A DNA stretch of 64,000 nucleotides from assembly GCF_001524445.2 (NCBI RefSeq), contig NZ_CP013417.1, forward strand, positions 3,100,001 through 3,164,000. The letters are read 5' to 3'. This DNA is from Burkholderia savannae (GTDB lineage: Bacteria > Pseudomonadota > Gammaproteobacteria > Burkholderiales > Burkholderiaceae). The notes beneath the pieces are model-generated. The model worked only from the letters and a program-made list of their open reading frames with translations. It made no database searches and had not been told where the DNA came from. Position numbers and translations under genes: made by a program. Below, piece after piece: positions 55,241 through 64,000 of this stretch (within the stretch, counting starts at the first letter, position 1; every line of letters begins with the position of its first letter).

Positions 55241-55368
55241 CGGTTTCCCCTACGGCCGCTGCGCGCACGCGCCGGCCGAAAATTAGCATGGCCGCGGCGA
55301 AACGCCGCTTGTAATCGCATTATCGGCCAAACCGCCGCAAATTGCGCGGCGTCATCGTCGCAGCGGGG

Positions 55369-55791
55369 TCACTGCGCCTTCCACGAGAATGCCGCCTTCA
55401 CGCCGCCCTTCGCCGGCACCGTGACCGCATGGGTCTGCTCGTTGCCGTTGTAGCTCGCGTGCACGGTGTAGCGCCCCGGCGTCAGCCTGACGAGCATGTA
55501 GGGACCGCGCGCGTCGGTCTTCAGCACTTCGGCGCCCTTCGCATCGACCACGGACACGTGGACGTCGGCGAGATACTCGCCGCCCGCGCCCGTGAAGCGC
55601 AGCGCGAGCGGCCAGTTGCTCTCGTTGCGCTGGAACGCGGTGGATTCGTCTTGCCCCACCCCGCCCGACACGAAGCCGACATCGCCCTGATGCTGCACGT
55701 CCGGCAAGCCGGGCTGCGCGCGCGCGACGCCCGCGACGCCGAAAGCCAGCGCCGCCGCGATCAGGTAGTGGGAAATGGTTTGCTGTCGCAT
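55369..55791 (-). CDS. Small exported protein with carboxypeptidase-regulatory-like fold
   Basis: 140 residues with a clear signal peptide (hydrophobic core about 8-22, cleavage ARA-Q near 25). The mature part reads as a single beta-sandwich: VHVSVVDAKGAEVLKTDARGPYMLVRLTPGRYTVHASYNG is the pattern of carboxypeptidase regulatory-like (CarbopepD_reg) domains. It is probably periplasmic. The ATG at 55791 is followed 142 bases upstream by the degP-type gene's stop, same strand. The function is unknown. Confidence 0.75.
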   Translation of the reverse strand: MRQQTISHYLIAAALAFGVAGVARAQPGLPDVQHQGDVGFVSGGVGQDESTAFQRNESNWPLALRFTGAGGEYLADVHVSVVDAKGAEVLKTDARGPYMLVRLTPGRYTVHASYNGNEQTHAVTVPAKGGVKAAFSWKAQ

Positions 55792-55933
55792 GATTCGCTC
55801 CTTGAATCTGTCAGCCGGACGCCGGAGGCCCCGCAGGGACCACCGGCGGCGGCGACGAACAAAGACGGGCGGCGGGCGGCGGCCGCGTGGCCGTCGCGCC
55901 GGCCCGCCATGCCGGCCGGGACATCGGCCCGGC

Positions 55934-57421
55934 TCAGCCCAGATCGACCGGCACGAAAATCTGGGCGTCGTCGCGCTGGATCAGCAACGCAAGACTGTTG
56001 CCCGCGCGCTTGACCGCATCGCGCAATTGTTCCGCGCTCGTGACCGGCCGGCCGTTCACCGCGAGAATCACGTCGCCCGGCTGGATGCCCGCGCTCGCGG
56101 CAGGGCCCGCCGACTGCTGGACGACGAGGCCGTGCGTGAGCGACGAGCCGTTGCGCTCGCGCGGCGAAAGCGGCCGCACCGCGACGCCCAGGCGTCCCTG
56201 CTCGACGGGCTCGTCGACGCCCGCCTTCGCCTGGTCTTCGGTCAGCGACGCGAGCGTCACCGACACCGTCTTCTTCGACTTGTCGCGCCAGATCTGCAGA
56301 TCGGCCTTCGTGCCGGGCTTCATGCTCGCGATCTGCGCGGGCAGCATCGTCGAGTCCTGCACCGGCACGCCGTCGACCGACAGGATCACGTCGCCCGGCT
56401 GCAGCCCCGCCTTCGCGGCCGGCCCCTTCGGATCGACCGAGCTGACGAGCGCGCCGTCGGGCTTCGTGAGGCCGAACGAGCTCGCGAGCGTCTGGTTGAG
56501 CCCCTGGACGGCGACGCCGAGCCGGCCGCGGCTCACGTGGCCCGTCTTCACGAGCTCGTCCTTCACCTTCATCGCCTCGTTGATCGGGATCGCGAACGAC
56601 AGGCCCTGGAAGCCGCCCGTCTGCGAGTAGATCATCGAGTTGATGCCGATCACCTCGCCGTTCAGGTTGAAGAGCGGGCCGCCCGAGTTGCCGGGGTTCA
56701 CCGGCACGTCGGTCTGGATGAACGGCGTGTAGTTCTCGTCGGGCAGCGCGCGCGACTTCGCGCTGATGATGCCCGACGTGACCGTGTTGTCGAACCCGTA
56801 CGGCGAGCCGATCGCGACGACCCACTGGCCGACCTTGCTCTGCGCCGGATCGCCGATCTTCACGGTCGGCAGGCTCGACGCGTCGATCTTCAGCACCGCG
56901 ACGTCGGACTGCTTGTCGGCGCCGACGACCTTCGCCTTATACTCGCGCTTGTCGGTGAGCTTCACGGTGACGACGTTCGCACCGTCGATCACGTGCGCGT
57001 TGGTCAGGATATACCCATCCGGGCTAATGATGAACCCCGAGCCGAGGCTCGTGCTCGGCTGGTCGTCCGGCTGCGGCTGACCGCCGGGGCCCATCCCCGG
57101 AATCCGCCCGTAGAAATGTCGGAAGAATTGGTAGAACGGATCGTCCGGGTCGATCGGCAGTTGCGGCGCCGCGCGACGCTGCGCGGTACGCTGCACGACG
57201 TGCTTCGCGCTGATGTTCACGACGGCAGGCCCGTAGGTCTCGACCAGCCCGGAAAAGTCGGGAATGCCGGTTTTCGCGGCCGCTTCGGCCGGCATCAGCG
57301 CGGCGACGGCCGGCGTGATGATCTGCGGCTCCGAGTGACGGGTGCCCGCCACGTACCCCGCCGCCAACGCCGCGGCGACGGCCGCGGCAACTGCGCCACG
57401 CGCAAGGATTCGGGTAGTCAT
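55934..57421 (-). CDS. degP: Periplasmic serine protease, DegP/MucD type
   Basis: 495 residues. An N-terminal hydrophobic signal (about 8-25), a trypsin-like domain with triad H143 (TNAHVI), D173 (SDVAVL) and S246 (GNSGGP), then PDZ1 (about 275-370) and PDZ2 (about 390-490). It degrades or refolds damaged periplasmic proteins. Gene order places it 3' of a two-component system on the same strand, with a 351-base gap holding a heptamer array, so its own promoter is likely. MucD versus DegP naming is a matter of convention. Confidence 0.92.
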   Translation of the reverse strand: MTTRILARGAVAAAVAAALAAGYVAGTRHSEPQIITPAVAALMPAEAAAKTGIPDFSGLVETYGPAVVNISAKHVVQRTAQRRAAPQLPIDPDDPFYQFFRHFYGRIPGMGPGGQPQPDDQPSTSLGSGFIISPDGYILTNAHVIDGANVVTVKLTDKREYKAKVVGADKQSDVAVLKIDASSLPTVKIGDPAQSKVGQWVVAIGSPYGFDNTVTSGIISAKSRALPDENYTPFIQTDVPVNPGNSGGPLFNLNGEVIGINSMIYSQTGGFQGLSFAIPINEAMKVKDELVKTGHVSRGRLGVAVQGLNQTLASSFGLTKPDGALVSSVDPKGPAAKAGLQPGDVILSVDGVPVQDSTMLPAQIASMKPGTKADLQIWRDKSKKTVSVTLASLTEDQAKAGVDEPVEQGRLGVAVRPLSPRERNGSSLTHGLVVQQSAGPAASAGIQPGDVILAVNGRPVTSAEQLRDAVKRAGNSLALLIQRDDAQIFVPVDLG

Positions 57422-57772
<351 letters not shown>

Positions 57773-59089
57773 TCACGCGTCGGCCGCGCACGGCAGCACG
57801 ACGCTCACGAGTAGCCCCCCCGCCGCCGCTTCGCCGAGCGTCACGGTCGCGCGCTGCTGCGCGGCCACCCGCTTGACGATCGCGAGGCCGAGGCCGCTGC
57901 CCGACACGTCGGTGCGCGCCCGCGCCGACGTGTCGCGGTAAAAGCGATCGAACACGCGCTCGCGCTCGGCGGCCGGAATGCCCGGGCCGCTGTCGCCGAT
58001 CTGCACGCGCGCCCGCGCGCCGTCGCCGCGCGTGAGCGACACGTCGATGCGGCCGCCCTCCGGGGTGTACTTCACCGCGTTGTCGAGCAAATTGTTGAAC
58101 ATCACGCGCAGCGCGGCGGGATCGGCGTTCACGGCCGCGTCCTCGACTTCCTCGAAGCCGAGATCGATGTCGCGCCGCTGCGCGAGCGGCGCGTGCGCGG
58201 CGACGCACTCCTCGACGATCGAGCGCAGATCGACGCGCTCGCGCACCGTCGCGTCGCCTGGCTCCGCGCGCGCGAGCGCGAGCAGTTGCTCGGCGAGGCG
58301 CGTCGCGCGCGTGACGCCGCTTTGCAGATCGGCGATCGCCTCGCGGCGCGACGCGTCGTCCTGCGCGCGTGCGACGAGCTGCGCCTGAATCTGCACGGCG
58401 GCGAGCGGCGTGCGCAGCTCGTGCGCGGCATCCGCGACGAACGCCTTTTGCGTGTCGAGCGCGGCGGAGAGCCGCGCGAGCAGCCCGTTCAGCGCGTGCA
58501 CGAGCGGGCGCACTTCGAGCGGCAGCGGCGAATCGGGCAGCGGATCGAGCGCCTCGGGCCGGCGCGCTTCGACCGCGCGGGTCACGCGCTGCAACGGCGC
58601 GAGCCCGCGCCCGACGATCATCCAGACGGCCGCGCCGAGGAACGGCAGCAGCACGATGAGCGGCCACAGCGTGCGCAGCGCGACGCTCGCGGCAAGCCGG
58701 TTGCGCACCGAAAGCGGCTGCGCGAGCTGCACGACGTTGTCGCCGACGATCGCGCCGTACACGCGCCATGCGCCGCGCTCGGTGCGCTCGGTCGAAAAGC
58801 CGAGCTCGGCGCGCGGCGCGATCGGCGCGCGCGGATGCGAGAAGTACATCAGCACCCCGTTGCGGTTCCAGATCTGGATCACGATCCCTTCGTCGCCGTT
58901 CGTCTGCGAGCCGAGCACCTGCGAGAACGGCTCGGACGGCAGCGCGGCCGCGATCTGCTGCAACTGGTAGTCGAACAGCTCGTTCGCGGCGGCGAGCGCC
59001 TGCCGGTAGATCATCCAGCCGGCGAGCCCCACCCCGGCCACGACGATCGCGAGCAGCCAGATCAGCAATTGATGGCGAATCGACCTCAC
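57773..59089 (-). CDS. Sensor histidine kinase (QseC/TctE type)
   Basis: 438 residues. Transmembrane segments at about 7-29 and 141-160 flank a periplasmic sensor region of about 110 residues, then HAMP, dimerisation domain with phosphoacceptor H223 (FVADAAHELRTPLAAVQIQ), N box NNLLDNAVKYTP, and GDSGPGIP and GSGLGLAIVKRV glycine boxes. The gene starts three bases after the response regulator stop. The signal is unknown. QseC-like kinases sense envelope or metal/phenolic signals in different bacteria. Confidence 0.92.
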   Translation of the reverse strand: MRSIRHQLLIWLLAIVVAGVGLAGWMIYRQALAAANELFDYQLQQIAAALPSEPFSQVLGSQTNGDEGIVIQIWNRNGVLMYFSHPRAPIAPRAELGFSTERTERGAWRVYGAIVGDNVVQLAQPLSVRNRLAASVALRTLWPLIVLLPFLGAAVWMIVGRGLAPLQRVTRAVEARRPEALDPLPDSPLPLEVRPLVHALNGLLARLSAALDTQKAFVADAAHELRTPLAAVQIQAQLVARAQDDASRREAIADLQSGVTRATRLAEQLLALARAEPGDATVRERVDLRSIVEECVAAHAPLAQRRDIDLGFEEVEDAAVNADPAALRVMFNNLLDNAVKYTPEGGRIDVSLTRGDGARARVQIGDSGPGIPAAERERVFDRFYRDTSARARTDVSGSGLGLAIVKRVAAQQRATVTLGEAAAGGLLVSVVLPCAADA

Positions 59090-59092
59090 GCG

Positions 59093-59755
59093 CTACGCTT
59101 CCTTCACGACCATGTAGCCGAGGCCGCGGACGTTGCGGATCAGGTCCGAGCCGAGCTTCTTGCGCAGCGCGTGGATATAGACTTCGACGGTGTTGCTGCC
59201 GATCTCCTCGCCCCAGCCGTACATCTTCTCTTCGAGCTGGCTCTTCGACAGCACCGCGCCCGGACGCGCGAGCAGCGCCTCGAGCAGCGCGAATTCGCGC
59301 GCCGACAGCGCGACGGGCGCGCCGTCGAGCGTCACCCGGTGCGACGCCGGATCGAGCGTCAGCGCGCCGTGGCGGATCACCGATTCGCTGCGCCCCGACT
59401 GGCGTCGGATCAGCGCACGCATGCGCGCCGCGAGCTCGTCGAGGTCGAACGGCTTGACGAGATAGTCGTCGGCGCCGGCGTCGAGGCCCTTCACGCGGTC
59501 GGCGACCGCGTCGCGCGCGGTCAGGATCAGCACGGGCAGCGCGAGCCCGCGCGCGCGCAGCGTGCGCAGCACGTCGATGCCGTCGCGCTTCGGCAGCCCG
59601 AGATCGAGCAGCAGCAGATCGTACGCCTCGCCGCCGAGCGCGGTGAGCGCCGCGTCGCCGTCCTGCACCCAGTCGACCGCGCAGCCGTCGGCCTTCAGCG
59701 CCTTGCGCACCCCTTCGGCGATCATCCGATCGTCTTCAACCAGCAATATCCGCAT
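59093..59755 (-). CDS. OmpR-family response regulator (QseB/TctD type)
   Basis: 220 residues: a receiver domain with phosphoacceptor D51 (LLLLDLGLP) and K101 (YLVKPFD), and a winged-helix output domain (about 125-218, SNTVEVYIHALRKKLG and VRGLGYMVV). The ATG at 59755 is the true start (MRILLVEDD); the open upstream frame is not conserved. It is paired with the kinase gene and divergent from dacB across a 190-base gap. Confidence 0.94.
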   Translation of the reverse strand: MRILLVEDDRMIAEGVRKALKADGCAVDWVQDGDAALTALGGEAYDLLLLDLGLPKRDGIDVLRTLRARGLALPVLILTARDAVADRVKGLDAGADDYLVKPFDLDELAARMRALIRRQSGRSESVIRHGALTLDPASHRVTLDGAPVALSAREFALLEALLARPGAVLSKSQLEEKMYGWGEEIGSNTVEVYIHALRKKLGSDLIRNVRGLGYMVVKEA

Positions 59756-59863
59756 CCTGAAAAACGTCCGTCGCATGCGTTCGAGATGGCGGACATTGTA
59801 GCGCCGCCTCGTGCGCAAACGGACCATCTGCCGATTTCGACGCTGCTTGCGCGCCGTTTTCTC

Positions 59864-59869
59864 TACAAT
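59864..59869 (+). promoter_or_regulatory. Likely -10 element of dacB
   Basis: TACAAT at 59864-59869 fits the sigma-70 -10 consensus 77 bases before the dacB ATG. No good -35 is seen at 16-18 bases. Confidence 0.35.
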
Positions 59870-59945
59870 GGGCGGCTTGCGCCGCAGCGCGCACGCCTTT
59901 TGCACACGTCATATTCCGTTCCGCGCTTCCGTTCCGTATTCGTCG

Positions 59946-61478
59946 ATGAATCCCAACGCCGCCCGCATCGCCGCTTCGCCCCGCCCAAGCCGCCCCGCCG
60001 CCCGCGCGCCGCGCGCCATTCTGCGCGGCGCGGCGCTCGTCGCCGCGTGCGCCGCGCTCGCGTTCGCCGCGCCCGCCGACGCCCGCAAGAAGCCCCCGCG
60101 GTATCCAGCCGCGGTCTCGACCGCGCGCAACGTGCTGCCGGCGTCGGTGCTCGTCGCGCTGCAGCGCGCGCGCGTGCCGGCGTCGAGCCTGAGCGTCGTC
60201 ATCGAGCGGATCGGCGAGCGAACGCCCGTCGTCGCATGGAACGCGAGCCGGCCGATGCAGCCCGCGTCGACGATGAAGCTCGTCACCACCTACGCCGGGC
60301 TGTCGCTGCTCGGCGCCGACTATCGCTGGCGCACGAGCGCGTACGCGGACGGCGCGGTCGACGAGAACGGCACGCTGCACGGCACGCTGTACGTGAAGGG
60401 CACGGGCGATCCGAAGCTCGTGCCGGAAGAGCTGATCGACCTCGTCGACAAGATCCGCCGCGCGGGCATCGTCAACGTCGACGGCTCGCTCGTGCTCGAC
60501 AAGACCTTCTTCGCGCCCGAGACGCGCGACCTGCCGCCGCTCGACGACGACGCGAGCGCGCCGTACAACGTCGGCCCCGATCCGCTCCTCTACGCGTTCA
60601 AGGCGCTGTCGTTCACGGTGACGCCGACCGACAACGGCGCGATCGCGATCGACGTCGTGCCGCCGCTCGCGAACCTGAACGTCGACAACCAGCTCGTCGA
60701 GGGCGAAGGCTCGTGCGGCGCCGCGCGCCCGACGCTCATGACCGACGCGAACGGCGCGCTCACCGCGTCGTTCGCGGGCGACTATCCGCCGCGCTGCGGC
60801 CCGACCACGACCAATCTCGCCGTGCTGAACCATTCCGCGTTCTTCGCGCGCGGCTTTCTCGCGCTGTGGCGGCAGACGGGCGGCGCGTTCTCAGGCACGA
60901 TCGCCGAGGGCAAGGTGCCGGGCCGCGCGCGGCCCGTTGCGTCGCACCACGGCCCGGTGTTGTCGAGCGTCGTGCACGACATCAACAAGTTCAGCAACAA
61001 CGTGATGGCGCGCAACCTGTTCCTCACGATCGGCGCGGTCGAGCACCGGCCGCCCGCGACGCCCGCGCAGTCGGCGGACACGATCCGCGCGTTCCTCGCG
61101 CACAGCGGGCTGCCGACCGACGGGCTCGCGCTCGAGAACGGCTCGGGGCTCTCGCGCGACGAGCGCGTGAGCGCGCTGTCGCTCGCCGACATGCTGCAGG
61201 CGGCGAACGCGAGCCCCATCGCGCAGGCGTTCGTCGATTCGCTGCCGATCGCGGGCGTCGACGGCACGATGAAAAACCGGCTGACGAACGCGCCCGTCGG
61301 CGGCAACGCGCACATCAAGACAGGCACGCTGCGCGACGTGCGCGCGATCGCGGGCTATGTCGCGTCGGCGGACGGGTCGAGCTACGTCGTCGTCAGCTTC
61401 ATCAACGACGAGCGCGCGTCGGCCGCGCGCGCGGCGCACGACGCGCTGCTCGAATGGGTGTACGAAGGGCCGCGCTGA
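59946..61478 (+). CDS. dacB: D-alanyl-D-alanine carboxypeptidase/endopeptidase (PBP4)
   Basis: 510 residues, peptidase family S13. A signal region (about 24-45, ending ADA) precedes the transpeptidase fold with SxxK (S108-T-M-K111), SNN in KFSNNVMARN and KTG in HIKTGTLRD. It trims peptidoglycan cross-links and stem peptides in the periplasm. The ATG at 59946 is preferred to 59811 because it places the signal peptide normally. It is divergent from the response regulator, so it may belong to that system's targets (inference). Confidence 0.93.
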   Translation: MNPNAARIAASPRPSRPAARAPRAILRGAALVAACAALAFAAPADARKKPPRYPAAVSTARNVLPASVLVALQRARVPASSLSVVIERIGERTPVVAWNASRPMQPASTMKLVTTYAGLSLLGADYRWRTSAYADGAVDENGTLHGTLYVKGTGDPKLVPEELIDLVDKIRRAGIVNVDGSLVLDKTFFAPETRDLPPLDDDASAPYNVGPDPLLYAFKALSFTVTPTDNGAIAIDVVPPLANLNVDNQLVEGEGSCGAARPTLMTDANGALTASFAGDYPPRCGPTTTNLAVLNHSAFFARGFLALWRQTGGAFSGTIAEGKVPGRARPVASHHGPVLSSVVHDINKFSNNVMARNLFLTIGAVEHRPPATPAQSADTIRAFLAHSGLPTDGLALENGSGLSRDERVSALSLADMLQAANASPIAQAFVDSLPIAGVDGTMKNRLTNAPVGGNAHIKTGTLRDVRAIAGYVASADGSSYVVVSFINDERASAARAAHDALLEWVYEGPR

Positions 61479-61866
61479 GCGGCGCGCGGCTCTCGGCGGC
61501 GCCCCGGCGCGCCGCCGAGAGCCGGCCGGAACCGATTCCGCCCTCGCCGTTTCCCTCGCCGTTTCCCTCGCCGTTTCCCTCGCCGTTTCCCTCGCCGTTT
61601 CCCTCGCCGTTTCCCTCGCCCTTGCCGTTTCTCGCCGGACTCCGCGCGGATCACCGGCCTTCGCGCGTCTTGCCCACGGCCGCCGCCGCGGCTCGGTGCG
61701 CCGCCCCATGCCGCGCGCCCGTCGAAGACTCCCTCTACGAAACACCCTCGCGCCCGGTACGCCGATTGCGTACCCTTTTGGCTGCAATTGACGTCGACGA
61801 GCCGCGCACGCGTTTCGCACGCCGCACGCACCGGGTCGCTCGAACCACAACAAGAGGGAGACACTC
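61479..61866. other. Gap between dacB and sterol-desaturase-family gene
   Basis: 388 bases. The dodecamer array is at 61541-61620; the part after it holds the promoter of the next gene. No gene or terminator with a T run is seen. Confidence 0.45.
61541..61620. repeat. Dodecamer tandem repeat (CCCTCGCCGTTT), 6.7 units
   Basis: Six perfect 12-base units and an 8-base partial, starting 62 bases after the dacB stop. A further degenerate CTTGCCGTTT follows. Confidence 0.95.
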
Positions 61867-62784
61867 ATGCAATTCAACGTCGAATTGCTTCTGCTCGCGC
61901 TCGCGCCTGTCTTCCTGCTCTGCATCGGCTGGGAAGCGTGGCACCTCGCGCGCACACGCCCCGGCGAGCACGTCTACAACCTGCGCGACACGCTCTGCAA
62001 CGCGGCGCTCGCGCTGATGCACCAGGGCGCGGACAAGATCGCCTGGATCTTCGTGATCCCGCTCTATGCGTACTGCTACACGCACTACCGGCTCTTCACG
62101 TGGGACGCCACGTGGCTGTCGTTCGCCGTGCTGTTCGTCGCGCAGGACCTGCTCTACTACGTGTTCCACCGCTGCAGCCATCGCGTGCGCTGGCTGTGGG
62201 CCGCGCACGTCGTCCATCATTCGTCCGAGCGCCTGAACTTCTCGACCGCGATGCGGCAAAGCCTGATGTACCCGATCGCCGGCATGTGGGCGTTCTGGCT
62301 GCCGCTCGCGTTCCTCGGCTTCCCGCCGCAGCAGATCGTCGGCATCGTGCTCATCAACCTCGCGTTCCAGTTCTTCGTCCATACGCAGACGATCCCGAAA
62401 CTCGGCTGGCTCGAGTACGTGCTGAACACGCCGTCGATCCACCGCGCGCACCATGCGCGCAACCCGCGCTACATCGACCGCAACTACGCCGGCGTGCTCG
62501 TGATCTGGGATCGCCTGTTCGGCAGCTACGTCGAAGAAGACCCGCAGGACCCGCCCGAATACGGGATCGTCGAGCCGCTTCGCTCGAACAATCCGCTCGT
62601 GGCGACGTTCCACGAATGGCGGTCGATGGCGCTCGACGCGCTCGGCGTCGAAGGCTGGCGCAACAAGCTCCGCGCGGTTTTCGGTCCGCCCGAATGGGCG
62701 AGCGCTTATCATGCACGGGTTGCGAGCGCGCACGCGCCGTCGCCCGAGCCGTCCGCGCTCGCCGCCGCGCCCCGCGAACGATAA
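61867..62784 (+). CDS. Sterol desaturase / fatty acid hydroxylase family protein
   Basis: 305 residues, membrane-bound di-iron oxygenase family. Histidine clusters HRCSH, HVVHH and HRAHH supply the metal ligands, between about four hydrophobic segments (FNVELLLLALAPVFLLCIGW at the start). Bacterial members hydroxylate or desaturate fatty acids or related lipids; the substrate here is unknown. The last 25 residues are Ala/Pro/Ser-rich. It lies 103 bases before the GDSL lipoprotein gene, same strand. Confidence 0.87.
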   Translation: MQFNVELLLLALAPVFLLCIGWEAWHLARTRPGEHVYNLRDTLCNAALALMHQGADKIAWIFVIPLYAYCYTHYRLFTWDATWLSFAVLFVAQDLLYYVFHRCSHRVRWLWAAHVVHHSSERLNFSTAMRQSLMYPIAGMWAFWLPLAFLGFPPQQIVGIVLINLAFQFFVHTQTIPKLGWLEYVLNTPSIHRAHHARNPRYIDRNYAGVLVIWDRLFGSYVEEDPQDPPEYGIVEPLRSNNPLVATFHEWRSMALDALGVEGWRNKLRAVFGPPEWASAYHARVASAHAPSPEPSALAAAPRER

Positions 62785-62887
62785 CGAAACACGGATTCCA
62801 AACCATTGCGCCGAGCCGCGTCGCCGCCGTGCGTCGCAGCACGGCGCAGGCCATGCAACACAAGCATATCTACGAGGAGAGACCCGC

Positions 62888-64000
62888 ATGAATCAGCCGC
62901 AACGACAACAGCAACCCGCCCGCACCGCACGCCGCCGCCTCTGGCGCGGCGCGCAAGTCGCGCTCGCGAGCGCCGCGTTCGCCATCCTCGCCGCCTGCGG
63001 CGGGGGCGACGACAACGGCTCGTCGCAGCCGAGCGCCGGCGTGAACATGCAGGTCGTGTCCTTCGGCGACAGTCTGTCGGACACCGGCACCTATTCGCCG
63101 CAGATCCTGATCGGTTTCGGCGGCGGCCGCTTCACGACGAATCCGGGCCAGGTGTGGACGCAGGACGTCGCCGCCTACTACGGCGGCACGCTCACGCCCG
63201 CGTTCGAAGGCGGCTTCGGCGTGCCGCTGCAGGCGGCGGGCGGCCTCGGCTACGCGCAGGGCGGCTCGCGCGTCACGCAGCAGCCGGGCATCGGCCACGC
63301 GGACGCGAGCGTGGCGAACGCCGACTACGCGCAGGCGACCACCGTGCCGGTCGCGACGCAGGTGCAGCAATACCTGCAGCAGCACGGCAGCTTCAACCCG
63401 AACCAGATCGTGCTGATCAACGGCGGCGCGAACGACATCTTCTATCAGGTGCAGGTCGCGCAGGCGCAGGGCAACACGCCGGCCGCGCAGCTCGCCGCGG
63501 CGCAGCAGATCGGCCTCGCCGCTCAGCAGCTCGCGGGGATCGTCCAGCAGATCGTCGCGGCGGGCGCGACGCACGTGTTCGTGTCGAACGTGCCGGACAT
63601 CGGCGGCACGCCGCTCGCGGTGTCGACGGACCAGCAGGCCGCGCTCACGCAACTGTCGACGATCTTCAACAGCACGCTCGCCGCGGCGCTGAAAGCGCTC
63701 AACGTCGATCCGACGAAGGCCGTGCTGATCGACGCGTTCACGTGGCAGGACGGCATCACCGCGAACTACCAGGCGAACGGCTTCTCCGTGTCGAACACGG
63801 GCACCGCGTGCAACCTGCAATCGATGATCGCCGCGGCGACGAAGTCGGGCGTGTCGAACCCGACCGCGTTCGGCTCGTCGCTGTTCTGCTCGCCGCAGAT
63901 GTACACGGTCGCGAACGCCGACCAGACGTACATGTTCGCCGACACGGTCCATCCGACGACGCGCCTGCACGCGCTCTTCGCGCAGTACGTCGAGCAGCAG
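62888..64000 (+). CDS. GDSL/SGNH-family lipolytic lipoprotein (cut by window end)
   Basis: At least 371 residues, no stop before the window ends. A twin-basic N-terminus and hydrophobic core end in lipobox LAAC (C37), followed by GGGDDNGSS. Block I FGDSLSDTG carries nucleophile S62, block III is GGANDIF and block V is DTVHPTTRLHAL with the Asp-His pair, so the catalytic set is complete. It is probably an outer-membrane or periplasmic esterase, lipase or phospholipase. The ATG at 62888 follows an AGGAGAG ribosome site. Confidence 0.9.
   Translation, partial: MNQPQRQQQPARTARRRLWRGAQVALASAAFAILAACGGGDDNGSSQPSAGVNMQVVSFGDSLSDTGTYSPQILIGFGGGRFTTNPGQVWTQDVAAYYGGTLTPAFEGGFGVPLQAAGGLGYAQGGSRVTQQPGIGHADASVANADYAQATTVPVATQVQQYLQQHGSFNPNQIVLINGGANDIFYQVQVAQAQGNTPAAQLAAAQQIGLAAQQLAGIVQQIVAAGATHVFVSNVPDIGGTPLAVSTDQQAALTQLSTIFNSTLAAALKALNVDPTKAVLIDAFTWQDGITANYQANGFSVSNTGTACNLQSMIAAATKSGVSNPTAFGSSLFCSPQMYTVANADQTYMFADTVHPTTRLHALFAQYVEQQ

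Noticed and set aside
58193..62017. A 1,274-codon plus-strand frame across several genes
   Set aside because: It runs antisense to the two-component genes and out of frame through dacB, with Arg-rich composition and no recognisable domain.

Overview
The window is a very GC-rich chromosomal segment from a beta-proteobacterium, almost certainly Burkholderia. The kynBUA operon, the RND pump genes matching BpeAB-OprB with a divergent TetR repressor, and the many short tandem repeats between genes all point to the B. pseudomallei/thailandensis group. The exact species cannot be settled from the sequence alone. Genes are densely packed. I see no tRNA, rRNA, CRISPR array, insertion sequence or prophage.

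Layout. 0-5.4 kb is housekeeping: tcdA, pdxH, cfa, a DUF72 protein and msrA. 5.8-9.9 kb holds a flavin reductase, the Lrp-type regulator kynR, and kynB-kynU-kynA, which convert tryptophan to anthranilate. 9.9-17.1 kb is an aromatic-acid block: an AAHS-type MFS transporter, then a benzoylformate decarboxylase / aldehyde dehydrogenase / PanE-like reductase operon with a divergent LysR regulator. Together these look like a mandelate-to-benzoate route. 17.2-21.3 kb is dalD-xylB plus a SorC-family regulator (D-arabinitol to xylulose-5-phosphate). 21.3-26.6 kb is a block of other genes: an MFS pump and beta-lactamase-fold protein facing a LysR gene, and an exported HAD phosphatase. 26.7-35.1 kb is an eight-gene minus-strand polyol operon: SDR dehydrogenase, PfkB kinase, GatZ-like protein, binding protein, two permeases, HAD hydrolase and ATPase.

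35.3-38.6 kb is zur-znuA-znuC-znuB (zinc uptake). 38.8-41.0 kb is glutathione-dependent formaldehyde detoxification (frmA, fghA). 41.6-46.3 kb has a GlxA-type AraC regulator, a second FGGY kinase and an NCS2 nucleobase transporter. 46.8-53.9 kb is oprB-bpeB-bpeA with divergent bpeR. 54.1-59.8 kb has a CoxG-like protein, a DUF427 protein, a small exported protein, a DegP-type protease and a two-component system. 59.9-64 kb has dacB, a sterol-desaturase-family enzyme and a GDSL lipoprotein cut by the window end.

The strongest new signal is regulatory. The dalD-xylB-sorC operon and the large polyol ABC operon lie about 18 kb apart with unrelated genes between them, yet each is preceded by nearly the same 31-bp inverted repeat (17196-17226 and 35132-35162). 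This defines one polyol regulon, probably under the SorC-type regulator. In it the GatZ-like protein has no GatY partner and sits beside a PfkB kinase, so it more likely acts as a tagatose-6-phosphate 4-epimerase than as an aldolase subunit. Other clear palindromic operators lie in front of mdlC/LysR, the LysR/beta-lactamase pair, kynR/kynB, the MFS gene and bpeR/bpeA.
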